Positions 63,701-64,000 of a DNA stretch of 64,000 nucleotides are shown here, in pieces. A program made the position numbers and the translations under genes. Where the stretch lies: contig OZ037771.1 of assembly GCA_964035545.1 (NCBI GenBank), positions 5,884,628 through 5,948,627 of the forward strand. The letters are read 5' to 3'. The notes below the pieces were generated by a model. It was not told the origin of the DNA. It saw nothing but the letters and a program-made list of their open reading frames with translations, and made no database searches. The stretch's first letter is position 1; each line of letters starts with the position of its first letter. The stretch is from Bugula neritina (Eukaryota > Bryozoa > Gymnolaemata > Cheilostomatida > Bugulidae).

Positions 63701-64000
63701 TGACAATGTATAAATTATAGAATATTTTTAGTAAATTCATATCTTGTTTTTGATAGTTTATCATTGAAATATATATGTTACAAAAATTTAGTAAAAGACA
63801 CTATCTGTTTGCAATACTACAAATTCTTGTGTGGATTTAACTTTAATGACAGCTTTGTTTGTTTTACAAGTGATGTAAGTTGATTCCCTTTGCTGGAAAT
63901 AGTGATAGTTTAGTCATTAAAAAGACTGAACAAACCACTGAAAACTATGAAAACACTAATAATGTATACAATCATGTTTTATAAAAGGTAAAAATGTTTT
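63701..64000. other. ABCC5-type intron, continues beyond the window
   Basis: AT-rich intron sequence upstream of the first visible ABCC5 exon. No further exon is recognisable before the window ends. Confidence 0.5.

Overview
The window is nuclear DNA from an animal. It carries multi-exon genes with GT-AG introns, a SoxB1 gene, an anaphase-promoting-complex subunit, an SLC35D sugar transporter, an ABCC5-type exporter, a secreted fucolectin-like protein, a BEL/Pao retrotransposon and tRNA-derived SINEs. The DNA is AT-rich with mostly short introns. The gene mix suits a marine invertebrate, perhaps a spiralian, but the phylum cannot be decided from sequence alone. All gene models below were built by joining exons at GT-AG sites and checking that codon phase carries through each junction; protein names rest on remembered family sequences, not on a search.

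Layout. 1-8754: gene-poor. 8755-10481 (-): SoxB1 in two exons. 10482-24410: gene-poor, with an 847-bp palindromic foldback element at 18686-19532. 24411-26986 (+): secreted protein with a PAN-like region and a fucolectin (FTP) domain. 29050-38721 (+): an unrecognised 236-residue single-pass membrane protein whose introns are full of repeats: two donor-anchored minisatellites, a roughly 465-bp (TG)n tract, a 235-bp hAT-type MITE with a perfect 8-bp target duplication, SINEs, and a 5.4-kb BEL/Pao element with two nearly identical 850-bp LTRs. 39801-57111 (+): CDC16/APC6 in 15 exons. Its 9.2-kb intron 4 contains a complete SLC35D-type transporter on the opposite strand (47403-43696). 58649-63638 (-): the C-terminal 12 exons of an ABCC5 (MRP5)-type transporter, convergent with CDC16; its 5' half lies beyond 64000.

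The most striking pattern is at splice junctions. Of 39 complete introns, four have a 5' splice site lying inside the first unit of a tandem repeat, so that exon-end bases and the GT donor are copied together into the intron (units about 31, 40, 20 and 43 bp; 3 to 10 copies). Two further introns carry tandem duplications touching or within about 10 bp of the donor, and one acceptor is repeated. In the four straddling cases, reading past the first donor meets a stop within a few codons, so correct use of the first donor matters. Splice-junction-anchored repeat expansion is the observation most worth following up.

The protein-coding genes look unrelated in function (transcription factor, cell-cycle ubiquitin ligase, nucleotide-sugar transport, export pump, secreted lectin). 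No operon-like logic is visible; the structural links are the nesting of SLC35D in CDC16 and the convergent CDC16/ABCC5 pair.
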